Shown in pieces: positions 37,018-46,867 of a stretch of DNA of 64,000 nucleotides. Source of the stretch: Jaenimonas drosophilae (taxonomy: Eukaryota > Euglenozoa > Kinetoplastea > Trypanosomatida > Trypanosomatidae); NCBI GenBank assembly GCA_030849065.1, contig JASAON010001659.1:124001-188000 (forward strand), read 5' to 3'. Position 1 is the stretch's first letter; each line of letters starts with the position of its first letter. The notes beneath the pieces are model-generated. The model was given only the letters and a program-made list of their open reading frames with translations. It was not told the DNA's origin and did not search any database. A program made the position numbers and the translations under genes.

Positions 37018-38589
37018 TCAAGGTAGGAGACGCGTCAGTCCACCACTCAGTCGCCACTTGCCAGATTGGATGTGCTCGACGTTGGCAGCGTGTGGCATCG
37101 GGAGATCCCATGGTGCTCCTTGAATCCGTGCGTCCTCCAACACATCGGATGCAAGTGGTGCACAACACCAGACGTGCTCATGCACTTCACGATCTTCAAT
37201 GGTGCTGTCAAGCGGGGGAACCTCTCCATCGAGAGGATTTCTGCCAGCACATGTTTCCAGGTGTTGTGCCGCTTCCTTCAACAGCTCTACCAAGGCCGTC
37301 TCCACCTCCATAGCAAACGACGCTGCACACAAACCTCGGAAGAGTCGCGTGAGGTAGGCAAAAAGAAGCACATCTCGTTGAAGGTCATCAAGCTTTTCAG
37401 CACACGCACTCGATGGATCAGCTGACTGAACCACCATCAACATGCATTGGCAACACGCTAGTTGCACACGGGAGGCAAGACGATAAAGCGCCACACGACG
37501 GTCGGCCAGACTGAAGTCCATGCGCTCACCCACCACACCCTTGACTTGTGTTGGATGTAGTGGCTCAAAAACAACGCGCTTCTCTACAACAGCTGCACAC
37601 ATGTGCCGCAGTGATCGACTGTAGCCCCACACGCAAGGATGTGCTCCACGCACACGCGATGAAAAGACATCATACTCCGTAGAGGTCCAGTCATTGTTCA
37701 TCAAGCTAGAGAATAGTGCACTAAGTGTGAGCTGTTGGATATACTTCTCTTCCAACACGTCTCGCGCGGCGTGTACATGGTGTTGCTCCTGCATGAGGCC
37801 ATCCAGGGATACACAGAGATCATCCGCCACTCGTGGTGGACCTCCCAATGACCCACGTTGCCTGACTTGTATCCTTGGCCTGTACTCTTGCAAAGATGCA
37901 AGCCCTTCCAACAGTGTGTGTGCGTAGACCAAGGCTCCAACTGGAGGGAGGAAGCCAACAAAGACGGACGCCAGCGTCGTCATGTGTACGGCCCCAACCT
38001 GAATCATCATCAGCAGCAGGTCAAGCACCCAGCGAATGGTGAGCCGGCGTGGCGTAAATCGCATGTTTGCCTCAACTTCTGCGTCGAGATCCACATTTTC
38101 GTCTTCCGTGTGCGGTGCCTCCCACTCTCCACGGCGGAGGAGCGCGAAGAGCAGATTCAGGGCCATCATCGTCGGTTGAAGCAGCTCCGCACATGCTTCT
38201 CGAGACAAGATGGGTGCATCGGATGGCCCACAATCGATGTACTTTGAGCGACACTGCCGCCATACCAGAAGATGCGCCTCATGCTCTCGGAGGTAGATGG
38301 ACCACTGCGGGGTTGCAAGAAGCGGCTCCTCTTCAAAGTACCCGCCCAGTACGATTTGAAGCATGCGAGACGTGCTCTGGCACAGCTGCTCGAGCCCACC
38401 CTTGCCGTCCAGATCCACCCCACTTATGGATGCCCCCATTCGGCGCATCGACGCCAACAGTCGAAGCTCCGCATGTGTGGCAGAGCTCTGCCTTCTGGGG
38501 GTGGAGATGTCAAGTGTGCCAAGGTGTGCCTGGATCGCCTGGTGCTCCGTCTTCAGCTTTGCTGCACTGAACAACGAGGCCCGCTTCAT
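37018..38589 (-). CDS. Hypothetical 523-residue alpha-helical protein
   Basis: The protein is largely alpha-helical, with amphipathic stretches such as RWVLDLLLMMIQVGAV, LYRLASRVQLACCQC and FAMEVETALVELLKEAAQHL. No domain is recognised. A hydrophobic run (VFVGFLPPVGALVYAHTLLE) near residue 220 could be buried or membrane-associated. The frame is clean over 1.5 kb and the strand agrees with the cluster, so it is a real gene of unknown role. A large helical scaffold, for example of the mitoribosome or flagellum, would fit but is not shown. Confidence 0.6.
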   Translation of the reverse strand: MKRASLFSAAKLKTEHQAIQAHLGTLDISTPRRQSSATHAELRLLASMRRMGASISGVDLDGKGGLEQLCQSTSRMLQIVLGGYFEEEPLLATPQWSIYLREHEAHLLVWRQCRSKYIDCGPSDAPILSREACAELLQPTMMALNLLFALLRRGEWEAPHTEDENVDLDAEVEANMRFTPRRLTIRWVLDLLLMMIQVGAVHMTTLASVFVGFLPPVGALVYAHTLLEGLASLQEYRPRIQVRQRGSLGGPPRVADDLCVSLDGLMQEQHHVHAARDVLEEKYIQQLTLSALFSSLMNNDWTSTEYDVFSSRVRGAHPCVWGYSRSLRHMCAAVVEKRVVFEPLHPTQVKGVVGERMDFSLADRRVALYRLASRVQLACCQCMLMVVQSADPSSACAEKLDDLQRDVLLFAYLTRLFRGLCAASFAMEVETALVELLKEAAQHLETCAGRNPLDGEVPPLDSTIEDREVHEHVWCCAPLASDVLEDARIQGAPWDLPMPHAANVEHIQSGKWRLSGGLTRLLP

Positions 38590-38842
38590 ATCGTGTGGAG
38601 CTTCACAACCAAATCGACCACAGAACGGGTTTCAGGATGCTCCGTACGAGTAGCCTGCACGTCGCGGATGTGCACACATGAACCATGATGAAGATTAAGA
38701 TGAAGAAAAAAAGAGAGGTAAGGGGGCAACACATGACTCACATTCATTGTGAAGGAGCATAGTCAGACAAGTTCATGTACCTCTCCTCACTTCCGAGCCA
38801 TTGCACAAAGAACCGAGAAACGGCTTCCTGGGCAAGCAGCCA

Positions 38843-40360
38843 TCACCGACCTTTTCGTCGGCGTCCAGCAGGTGCGCCACCCATTAGATAGATGCTGGAG
38901 GTGGCATCTTGGGGATCGAGGTGCGCAGCAATCTGCCGCTGCGCCGCCCGATTGAGCGCAATTTCCTCCACCGTCGCCTCCAAGTCGCGAATTGTGGCGT
39001 CATGCCTCATCTGCATCTCCACACCGGCTCGCACAGCACGTCGAAGCTCATCGTCTTGACTGCCCACAATCTCTTCGAGCATCTGCCCTTCTGCGCGGCG
39101 CGCGTGGAACTCATCCAGCAGGTTCTGAATTCGGTTTTCATTCTCCATGACGTGCGCCCGTCTGCGAAGTTGCACAGCCCGGGGCTCTTCCAACAGGACG
39201 TCGATGCAATCCAGCGTCGCGCCATCGTCGGCGCTTGCGTGCGACGAAACCCGCATTCTGTCGAGCTCGTTCTTAATCATGGCCGCATATTGTGTGCTCG
39301 ATGTACTCAGCTTGGCATCATCCTTGCCTTTCACCGCCTGCTTCTCCACCGAGGCCACGGCATCTTCCACGGAATCCATCGGTAGCGGGCTTGGCTCTGG
39401 GTAAATCACCCTGCGTGTTCCTCCGCTGTCGGAATCCACGAAGAGGAGCATGCGATGTGCAAACGCATCACCTTCATAGTCCCATATTTGCTGAGTCAGG
39501 AGATTGATGGAGAAGGAGTGTTGGCTGGCAACGTAGTGGTCCTTGGCGTGCTGGGCTTGATAGCGGCTGCAGCCAACGTAGCCGCAGATGGAGCAGATCC
39601 ATGGATCTCCAGATTGGCCGCAGTGCTCGCACTTGACGCCACGAGCATCTGAATGACTCTGCGCACCTAAGAACTCCTGGCACACACGGCAGGTTGACGT
39701 GAGCAAGCACGTACACCGACGTCGTTGTTCGGCACACCGACACATGGGCAGCTCTGAGGTGTACCCAGTGAGGGCTGCCTCCAGTCGATCAGCACACAAG
39801 ACACAAGTTGGAATGTAGTAGTACTGACTCAATATACGATCAACGGGTGTGGAGCTGCCCACGGTTGATCCATCACAGGGGTGTGCCTGAATGAAGAGGG
39901 AAGACATGCGCATGGCGTCGTCCTGCACACGTACATCGTTGGCCTGGGCCATGAGAGTCAGTGCCTCAAGAACATCTCGACAATGTAGCACCACCACGGC
40001 CACGGCGCTTGAGGCACACACGGCAGCTTCCGCCACACGTACTTGGAGGCCTGTGGAGGATTGAAGAAAGCCGAGGAAGCGGCCCATGGCATCCACGGCG
40101 CTACCTGACAGCCCATCACGTACTTCGTTGAGAGAGCCGGGGAAGAGGAGGAGGAGGTGGTTGGTCGGCACGACGGGAAAGAGGACCTGGCCACGTACAC
40201 TCCGTTGGCGGAGCAATCGAATATGCCCAACACGCACATCCACGGCGATGCTCTGCTCGTGAACCGCCGTTGACGTCGCGGCAGTGGAAGATGATGCCAG
40301 CGGAGTGGGTAGTACCACTGTCTGAGTGCGCTGGTGCTGATCAAGGAGGTAGCAGAACAT
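38843..40360 (-). CDS. BRAP2-type RING/UBP zinc-finger protein (putative E3 ubiquitin ligase)
   Basis: 505 residues from the ATG at 40360. The order matches BRAP2/IMP: an N-terminal BRAP2-like alpha/beta domain (to about 150), a RING-like Cys cluster (IPTCVLCADR to CRVCQEF, about 190-235), a UBP-type zinc finger (CEHCGQSGDPWICSICGYVG then HAKDHYVASQHSFSINLL), and a long C-terminal coiled coil. The RING is unusual: all eight candidate ligands are Cys and the spacing is altered. BRAP2 proteins bind ubiquitin through the UBP finger and regulate signalling or import. An out-of-frame ATG at 40371 precedes the start. Confidence 0.88.
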   Translation of the reverse strand: MFCYLLDQHQRTQTVVLPTPLASSSTAATSTAVHEQSIAVDVRVGHIRLLRQRSVRGQVLFPVVPTNHLLLLFPGSLNEVRDGLSGSAVDAMGRFLGFLQSSTGLQVRVAEAAVCASSAVAVVVLHCRDVLEALTLMAQANDVRVQDDAMRMSSLFIQAHPCDGSTVGSSTPVDRILSQYYYIPTCVLCADRLEAALTGYTSELPMCRCAEQRRRCTCLLTSTCRVCQEFLGAQSHSDARGVKCEHCGQSGDPWICSICGYVGCSRYQAQHAKDHYVASQHSFSINLLTQQIWDYEGDAFAHRMLLFVDSDSGGTRRVIYPEPSPLPMDSVEDAVASVEKQAVKGKDDAKLSTSSTQYAAMIKNELDRMRVSSHASADDGATLDCIDVLLEEPRAVQLRRRAHVMENENRIQNLLDEFHARRAEGQMLEEIVGSQDDELRRAVRAGVEMQMRHDATIRDLEATVEEIALNRAAQRQIAAHLDPQDATSSIYLMGGAPAGRRRKGR

Positions 40361-40382
40361 TTTTTGCACATGAAGCTACGTA

Positions 40383-40398
40383 CTTAAGAAAAAAAAAC
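40383..40398 (-). promoter_or_regulatory. Spliced-leader acceptor of the BRAP2-type gene
   Basis: In the sense direction, nine T residues are followed by CTTAAG. The AG is at 40383-40384. The first ATG after it is out of frame; the BRAP2 ATG comes 11 bases later. Confidence 0.65.
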
Positions 40399-40600
40399 GG
40401 ATTCGTAAGAATCGCAACAAAGTTGTTGTTGATGCTGCACTACACGCACGTCCAACACAGACAATGAAGAGGAAGAGGTGAGGAACCCATCAACTTGTGC
40501 ATCACTGCCACTTCTTGGAACCATACGGAATAATGTGTGTATGTACCTCACTTTTATTGAGGGTCATGTGAAGTGTACTTCCATCAGCTGGAGATGGAAC

Positions 40601-41062
40601 TCAGTACTTCGTTCGAATGTTGAGCATCATCGGGCGCTTGGGTCGGAGTGCAGGATTCTGCTCTCCCTCCAACAAGTGGGTGTTGTCGGCGGATGCTGTG
40701 GCGGTGCAATGCGGGCATCCACCACCGCGCACGACGCGCTTCTCCACGCTCATTTCATAGTCAGTCTTGCATGATGCACAGGTCCACCACACTTTGTCCA
40801 TGTGGCCAACACCAACAATTTCAGGATAGAGGTGCTTTGGATTGCGTTCGTGGTTCCACTCCGCCGCGATGTCTGGTGCAGCTGTGCGGAGTCTTGTAGG
40901 GAGATGGAAGCGCTTGCCCATGAACATCTCCACCTTTTTCCGATTGGCAATGCGCATGGTGCTGGCCTTGGGGCGTTGGGCCACGTACAGAAGAGAAGAC
41001 GGCAGCATCATGACTCGGGCAGTGGTCGTTGCCTGAGCTGCTACACACACCCGCCGCATCAT
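40601..41062 (-). CDS. Mitochondrial treble-clef zinc-finger protein (DUF4379-like)
   Basis: 153 residues from the ATG pair at 41062/41059, which follows a long pyrimidine tract and CCCAG. The N-terminus (MMRRVCVAAQATTTARVMM) is a strong mitochondrial presequence candidate. The domain at about 60-120 has AAEWNHERNP, then WWTCASCKTDYEMSVEKRV and GGGCPHC, which is the treble-clef/zinc-ribbon pattern of the DUF4379 family. Kinetoplastid mitochondria use several such proteins in ribosomes and their assembly; assigning this one to the mitoribosome is inference. The four Cys ligands are intact. Confidence 0.78.
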   Translation of the reverse strand: MMRRVCVAAQATTTARVMMLPSSLLYVAQRPKASTMRIANRKKVEMFMGKRFHLPTRLRTAAPDIAAEWNHERNPKHLYPEIVGVGHMDKVWWTCASCKTDYEMSVEKRVVRGGGCPHCTATASADNTHLLEGEQNPALRPKRPMMLNIRTKY

Positions 41063-41091
41063 GGGCCACGGCAATGCTATCAGATCCACAC

Positions 41092-41116
41092 CTGGGAGAA
41101 GAAAAAGGAAGAGAAG
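41092..41116 (-). promoter_or_regulatory. Spliced-leader acceptor of the treble-clef gene
   Basis: In the sense direction a 23-base uninterrupted-pyrimidine-like tract (CTTCTCTTCCTTTTTCTTCT) runs into CCCAG. The AG is at 41092-41093, 30 bases before the ATG pair. Confidence 0.75.
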
Positions 41117-41211
41117 CACACACAACATTGGTGTGGTTGTCTTGAAGTCCATGACATGCAGTCTTGCTAGGGAGAGGATAGTAGATCGAGTTGTGTGTGT
41201 GCGTGTGCACG

Positions 41212-43098
41212 TCAATCTTCATCGCTGATCTCCACAATCTGAGGTGCCGATGCACCAGTGATCACGACGTCCTCCTCATCCTCGTCAATCTCCGCAACAT
41301 CTATGTGTGCTGCGCGCTGCATCCAGCGGCTGAGCCCAGTTGGTGCCCCCACATGCGCTCGCTTTCGAGACGGCTGTTGATGGCAGCTTGCTTCTTCACC
41401 ACCACCTTCACCGCGTGGAAGCGCTGCCGCACCTTCCACCTCCGCGGATAGGTGAAATGGATTGCCAGGCTTGTGTGTAGTTGCTGGCTCCTCGTCGGGT
41501 GCTTTGGACGTGGCTGGAGCACTCGGGGCTGCTGGCCGTCGTTCAAAGTACCTCGAGAGCGGAGCCGTACCCCGACACCGAAGACGTGGGGCCACTTGGG
41601 CAAACTGTGTTTCTTGTTGGTTGTACTGCGCCAACGACACCGTCGGGATGATCTCGCGTGGGTTGAGCTCCGTCACAAATCCACGCAGCTCCTCGAAGCT
41701 GCTGTGCTCGCTGTAGGGCACGCGAAGACGGTGAAGGGAGGGGCTGAGTGGCTGCGCCTTGACCGACTTGGTCCACCCTGTCGGCTCCACCGCGAGCACC
41801 ACATCGTAGCAGGAAAGATCTGCGCCAATGCCATCTCCGAGGTCGAGCAACGGCGGTGTTGCGCCACCGGCCTCGGACTTCCCCATCGTCGTGGAGAGTG
41901 CAGTGTAGCCTACCGCCGCCATGGAGGCCAGAATGATGGTAAGATCGCAGCAACAACCTCCTTCATGGCCATGTTCGTCCTTTAGCTCGGCATCCTCGAA
42001 GTTCAGTGCGCGCTCGGTCGGAGGCATCCACCTCACCTCCGTTCCCGTGGGGGCGACCCCGCGAACGTGCACATCACCATCCTGCGCTTCCTCCTCCTCC
42101 GTCTTTGTTGCTGTGGTGGAATGGAGGGCTCGAAAGTGATGTGCAAAGAAGTCCATCGTCGTGATCAGCGACATCTTGGAGGAGCTCACGTAGATGGGCA
42201 CGCGGTCCTTCCTTGACTGCCCCTGCGGCAGCCGCTGCTGGAGCCCCAGTGCGAGCCGCTCCTTGCCAATGACGTAGCTTCCAATCAGCACAAGACAGCG
42301 GGGCTTCTTTCGTGTCCCCTGTGCCACCACGTGCTGCACCAGCTTCCGAAGATGATCCTCCAGTGCCTCGGCTGCCTCTGGCTGAGATGGGAAGCGGTAT
42401 ACGGGATTGCAGTAGGTGTTGTCCATGAATAACCTGGCCACCTCTCCTCGTACACAACGGAGGTAGGGGTGTGCAAAGATGTCTTCTTCATAGGGATCTG
42501 GCTGAGGCCCCACCTTGGCACAGCGGAAGTCTCCCGTGTGGAGAATGTGGCCGTCTTCGTGAGTAGAAATGAGAAACATCACGGCTCCTGGACAGTGGTT
42601 GGCGGGTAGGAGGCGTACCTCCATCGTTGCACTGTCAAGAGGAAGTGGCAGCGGACTCTGTGGGGATTGCTCCTCGTGGGAGCCCTCGTAGGTACCGCGG
42701 TGTAGGTTGAAGTGGTGCACATGGCCCATCTCCAGCACCATAACCTTGGTTGCTGGCAGGCGCAATCGTTTCTGGACCAAGGCCATCGTCGTGGGGCTGC
42801 CGTAGATGGACCCATGTGGCCAATCTGCGGTGATGCCCGTGTAGTGGTCGGAGTGGAAGTGGCTAAGGAGGAAGAAGATGGTGCATCTGCGCATGTGGGG
42901 TGGGGTGTCATCCGTGTTAGGGAAGCGCTCATGAACATGAGAGCTCTGCTCATGAGCAAATCGAAAGCCGTCAACCACCACCGACACGCCAAGCCCACTC
43001 GATGCACGAAACACAACCTCACGAGACAGAAGATACTCTGCTAGTTGCTTGGCTTCCTTCTCTCTGTAGGAGGTGGTGGTCGTTGTGGTGGTATTCAT
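41212..43098 (-). CDS. SNM1: SNM1/PSO2-type DNA cross-link repair nuclease
   Basis: 628 residues from the ATG at 43098. The metallo-beta-lactamase part has FFLLSHFHSDHYTGIT, LLPANHCPGAVMFLI and ILHTGDFRCAKV. The SNM1-specific beta-CASP part has CLVLIGSYVIGKERLALGL and the terminal His/Val region VPYSEHSSFEELRGFV. SNM1 proteins are 5'-3' exonucleases that act at inter-strand cross-links or, as Artemis, in end processing; which branch applies here is not clear. The C-terminal 150 residues are disordered and end in an acidic stretch (DEDEEDVVITGAS, IVEISDED), perhaps a SUMO- or PCNA-binding tail. It is distinct from the CPSF73 gene in the same window. Confidence 0.92.
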   Translation of the reverse strand: MNTTTTTTTSYREKEAKQLAEYLLSREVVFRASSGLGVSVVVDGFRFAHEQSSHVHERFPNTDDTPPHMRRCTIFFLLSHFHSDHYTGITADWPHGSIYGSPTTMALVQKRLRLPATKVMVLEMGHVHHFNLHRGTYEGSHEEQSPQSPLPLPLDSATMEVRLLPANHCPGAVMFLISTHEDGHILHTGDFRCAKVGPQPDPYEEDIFAHPYLRCVRGEVARLFMDNTYCNPVYRFPSQPEAAEALEDHLRKLVQHVVAQGTRKKPRCLVLIGSYVIGKERLALGLQQRLPQGQSRKDRVPIYVSSSKMSLITTMDFFAHHFRALHSTTATKTEEEEAQDGDVHVRGVAPTGTEVRWMPPTERALNFEDAELKDEHGHEGGCCCDLTIILASMAAVGYTALSTTMGKSEAGGATPPLLDLGDGIGADLSCYDVVLAVEPTGWTKSVKAQPLSPSLHRLRVPYSEHSSFEELRGFVTELNPREIIPTVSLAQYNQQETQFAQVAPRLRCRGTAPLSRYFERRPAAPSAPATSKAPDEEPATTHKPGNPFHLSAEVEGAAALPRGEGGGEEASCHQQPSRKRAHVGAPTGLSRWMQRAAHIDVAEIDEDEEDVVITGASAPQIVEISDED

Positions 43099-44832
43099 CC
43101 TCACGGACGCTACAACTGCCTACAGTCTAGGCGGCACAGCGAGCGGCAAATGGTACCCAGCATATCCATATACACTCTAAAAGAGGCAAAAAACAACAAC
43201 AATGCATACGAAAAAGAAAGGAGAAGAACCACGAGGAGTGTATCATCATAATCATCATCACTATGGGCACCACCCATGCACACATACATAACATAACAGT
43301 AAAGAACACCTAACATCACCGTGTGCACATAGATAGAGAGAGGGAGGGGAATGGAGGAAGTGGCATCACACTTGGCCATCGTTTTGCATCGCTGCGCAGT
43401 ATCCTGATCCTTGGGAAAAAAAGAAGTATTTGCCAAAGCAACAACGGTATAAATTATGAGGGAGGTGTGGAGGTGCGGAAGGAGGAAGGAGTCGCATGTC
43501 CAAAAAGGTATTGCTTGACGGGCGGACAAATAAGAAATGTCGCACCATCGCGCAGGTGCGCACTGAAAAGAGGAGATTTTGTTCCCCCGAGAAAGCCATT
43601 TCCGGCGTAGGTGTGAGAGAAACAAGTCTCCACACGAGGGGTTGCGGTAGGTGTCGTACTAAAAGTACATGGAGGATGGATGGATGGGGGAAGAGGGCGT
43701 AGGTAGGGTAATAGACATGGCGGTATTGCGTTCAACCTCTAGAACACGTGCCATCTCCATCAGAGAGATGGTCCCGTCCAACAAATAACAGTAAACAGAA
43801 TTATATGAGCAACAGCAAGATAATCACCAGGAAAGCATAGAAAAGAAAAGAAGGGTATGCACCATGGTAGGAAGAGCGCGACGACTATCGAAGCGGAGTT
43901 TGCTCGACCCCCAATCATGGCATGGCAATCAGTAGCCCTCTGCGTCTTGTATTCGACCAGTCAAGTCGTGTGGGGCACTCAGTACACAACCACACTGCGA
44001 GACATTCCATCGATCCAAAAAAAAAAAAGAAGAATACATGAAGAAAGAACGCTCTTGAGGCAGGTGTAATTGTCGGGATCCATTCAGGCCACATAGACTG
44101 GAGCAACATAAACAGAAGCATGTGCTAGTCACCGAGCTGAGATGCCCCACATCATTCGCAGCCTTGTTGGCGGCGTGCAGAACTAGATGGGGAGGCCTGG
44201 TGGAGGCAGATTCATCAGCGGCGCACACAACACATGAAGAAGGAATCTGTGTTGCCCAGTGAGGTATGGTCGATGGAGGGTGTTTGAGGGCTCACAAAAG
44301 ATGAAAAACATGTACGATTTAGCGTTGTGGTGTTGGGTGGGGTTGTGGCATATCACCAGGATGACAAACGTGAAGAGCATCATCCCCCCACGCACACACA
44401 AAAGAGAAAGAAATTATAGGCCGGCATTTCACCGTCTTGTGTGGGGGGGGGGCATAAAGCTGGTTTAGAATCTTCTCCGCAGCACCCAAAATAACACCCA
44501 CCACCACTACACTGCACGTTGTTGTGGAGCAGAGGTAGCTGAGGTCTCTCTCCACCACATCCATCTGCAACCACGCATCGCAACATGCGCACAAACAAGG
44601 AAGAAGACTGAAAAAAACAACAACAGAAAAAGATGAGATCGTCAACGAAGGCCGTTTGGATCGATTTTCTACCCCGACTACAACTCTGGAGTATCCCGAT
44701 TTGTCTTCGTCCGAAGTGATAGGAAAGAAACTGGCAGCTTCGGCCGCGAGGGAACGCACCCTCCTTGTCTGGCAACCGTGTTGAGCGCAAGAGATGGCCA
44801 TTGAGTGGAGCACAACAGCTCCCACACCCACC
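43099..44832. other. Gene-free gap
   Basis: About 1.7 kb between the decarboxylase stop and SNM1. It includes an A12 run near 44016, a G8 run near 44445, and several A/G-rich stretches that read as pyrimidine tracts in the sense direction. Open frames of up to about 190 codons are low in complexity and match nothing known. Confidence 0.5.
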
Positions 44833-46479
44833 TCACTTGGGGTGTGCCATGAGTGGCAGCGGAACGACGGAGCGCACCGGACCTTCCATCCGGCCAACCA
44901 TCACCTCGTAGAAGGATAGGCTTGTGCGTGTAGTTGCCTGGAGCGCGGCGCGCACCTCTCCGACTTGGTCAATGCGCTTCGTCACCAGATTGGCCTTTGG
45001 ACAGAAGGCCTGCGCCAATCCGAGCCAGTTCCACGGAGCAATATCATTGTAAATGGCATTCTCACCACGAATGTAGCGCTCAATGGTGTAGCCGTCATTG
45101 TTGATGAGGAACATCACCGGGTGCAGCTGGTGCGTGGCGAAGGTGCAGATCTCCTGGATCGTCATTTGGGCCGCCCCATCACCCGTGATGGATACCACAC
45201 GGCGCGTCGGATCGGCAATCTGCGCCCCGAGTGCGGCAGGGATGGAGTAGCCAATTGATGCCCACATGTGCTGGCAAAAGTACTTACCTCCAGTGGGAAG
45301 ACGGAGCAGCAACGAGCTGAAGGCGGAGGTGCCGAGATCCACCACGACGATATCACGTGGCTGGAGCCCAGCCTGGATCTCCGCCCACAGGTGCTGTGTG
45401 TCGAGGGTCTTGGCCGTGGAGCCCGCGAAGACTTCGTAGGCGGGGTAGGTGGGGCTTTTTGAAGCCAAGGGGGCGCAAATGGCCTCTAGTGCCGCCAAGG
45501 CATCCTTCATGGGGATCTGTGGGTAGAGGTGGTCGCCCACCTTGGCGTAGTAGGGCTGCACATCAATGACATTCTGAAGCTCGAACTTGTGGCGGAAGTT
45601 GCCTGTGACTCCGTCCGTGAGCTGAACGCCCAGGAGGATACAGGCGTCGGAGTCATCCATGGCAGACTTGCTGGCACACTCCACCTCGCCGGGGAAGTAG
45701 GTGCCCAGGCAGTTGGGCACGTTCTCCTCCACCGCACCCTTGCCGAGGGAGGCCAGGGTGAAGGGCAGCTTCGACGTACGCAGAAAGCCATCCGTGGTGG
45801 TGCCAAGTTGGTGGCGCTCCACCAAATGGCCCACCATCACCGCGGGCTTCTTGGCGGCTGAGATCTTCGCCTTGGCCGCCTCCACAAAGGCCGCCAACGA
45901 TGGCTTGGAGAGCTCCGGCTGACGCAGCTGCAGTGGCCCCGCGGGTGGGTGGGCCGCCGCCTCCGCCAAGTCTGTCGGGAGGGCGATGTAGCCAGGCTTC
46001 TTGTGGTAGAGCGCCTCCACCAACACACGATCGATCTCCGTCAGGGCGTTTTCCGGGGTGAGAAGGGCCGCGGCGCAGGAAATCTCAGCGTTGATCTTCA
46101 GAAAATGATCAAATTTGCCATCGCCAAGGGTGTGGTGAATCAGCATCCGCGCACCCTGCGCACGTGTGGCCGGGGCACCAGTAACGTGGATGACGGGAAC
46201 AGACTCGGACGCACTCCCCGCCACGCCATTGATGGCACTAAGCTCACCCACACCGCATGTGGTGAGGAGGCAGGCGACGCCGCGAACACGGCCGTAGCCG
46301 TCGGCCGCGTAGGCTGCGTTGAGCTCGTTGGCACAACCAATCCACTTCATCTTGTGTGTCATGACATCATCCAGAAAGCGGAGATTAAAGTCGCCTGGCA
46401 CACCAAACATGTCATGGCAGCCGATTTCATAGAGTCGGTCGAGCAAGTAGCAACCAATGGTGTAGTGTTCGTGCGGCAT
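44833..46479 (-). CDS. PDC: Pyruvate / indole-3-pyruvate decarboxylase (thiamine-diphosphate dependent)
   Basis: 548 residues from the ATG at 46479. It is the full PDC/IPDC architecture: MFGVPGDFNLRFLDD with the catalytic Asp, CANELNAAYAADGYGR with the cofactor-activating Glu, the His-His pair in MLIHHTLGDGKFDHF, and the ThDP-binding stretch GDGAAQMTIQEI ending in LINNDGYTIE about 25 residues on. It decarboxylates 2-keto acids to aldehydes: pyruvate to acetaldehyde, or indolepyruvate from tryptophan transamination. Substrate choice cannot be decided by eye. No PTS1 (ends MAHPK) or presequence is seen, so it is probably cytosolic. Confidence 0.93.
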   Translation of the reverse strand: MPHEHYTIGCYLLDRLYEIGCHDMFGVPGDFNLRFLDDVMTHKMKWIGCANELNAAYAADGYGRVRGVACLLTTCGVGELSAINGVAGSASESVPVIHVTGAPATRAQGARMLIHHTLGDGKFDHFLKINAEISCAAALLTPENALTEIDRVLVEALYHKKPGYIALPTDLAEAAAHPPAGPLQLRQPELSKPSLAAFVEAAKAKISAAKKPAVMVGHLVERHQLGTTTDGFLRTSKLPFTLASLGKGAVEENVPNCLGTYFPGEVECASKSAMDDSDACILLGVQLTDGVTGNFRHKFELQNVIDVQPYYAKVGDHLYPQIPMKDALAALEAICAPLASKSPTYPAYEVFAGSTAKTLDTQHLWAEIQAGLQPRDIVVVDLGTSAFSSLLLRLPTGGKYFCQHMWASIGYSIPAALGAQIADPTRRVVSITGDGAAQMTIQEICTFATHQLHPVMFLINNDGYTIERYIRGENAIYNDIAPWNWLGLAQAFCPKANLVTKRIDQVGEVRAALQATTRTSLSFYEVMVGRMEGPVRSVVPLPLMAHPK

Positions 46480-46867
46480 GTGGCTGATGTGCGGTGGTGT
46501 AGGTGGAGGATGGAGGGTAGGCTGGGATATCGGGTAGGCTAGTGGTAAGCAGGTCTCGTGTTCCGCCGTATGGAAGGAGGGCGGAGGAACTGAAGGACGC
46601 ACAGAAAAAATTAAAATTAAAATAAGAAGAGGATGAAAACACGGGAGAAGATAATGAGGTTGTCAATTCTTGTACATTAAAGAAGTGCATACAAATACAA
46701 AGGACAACACAATGAGCACACACTTGTCTGAGAATTTGGTTGTGCTGCGGAAGCACGCTGCTCTCTCACAGGTGCGAGCGGCCGAGCGCCCCTGCGACTG
46801 GGGAAAGCGCACCACACTGCCAAACTGCACGGTAGTGGGCCATAACCTTGCATCAAGCATGCCCACA
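46480..46867. other. Intergenic region
   Basis: About 390 bases with an A-rich stretch near 46606-46625 that reads as T-rich in the sense direction. No gene was seen. Confidence 0.5.

Noticed and set aside
44319..44897. Minus-strand open frame of 192 codons
   Set aside because: It overlaps the 3' end of the decarboxylase in another frame and is Cys/Val-rich without domains; probably 3'UTR.
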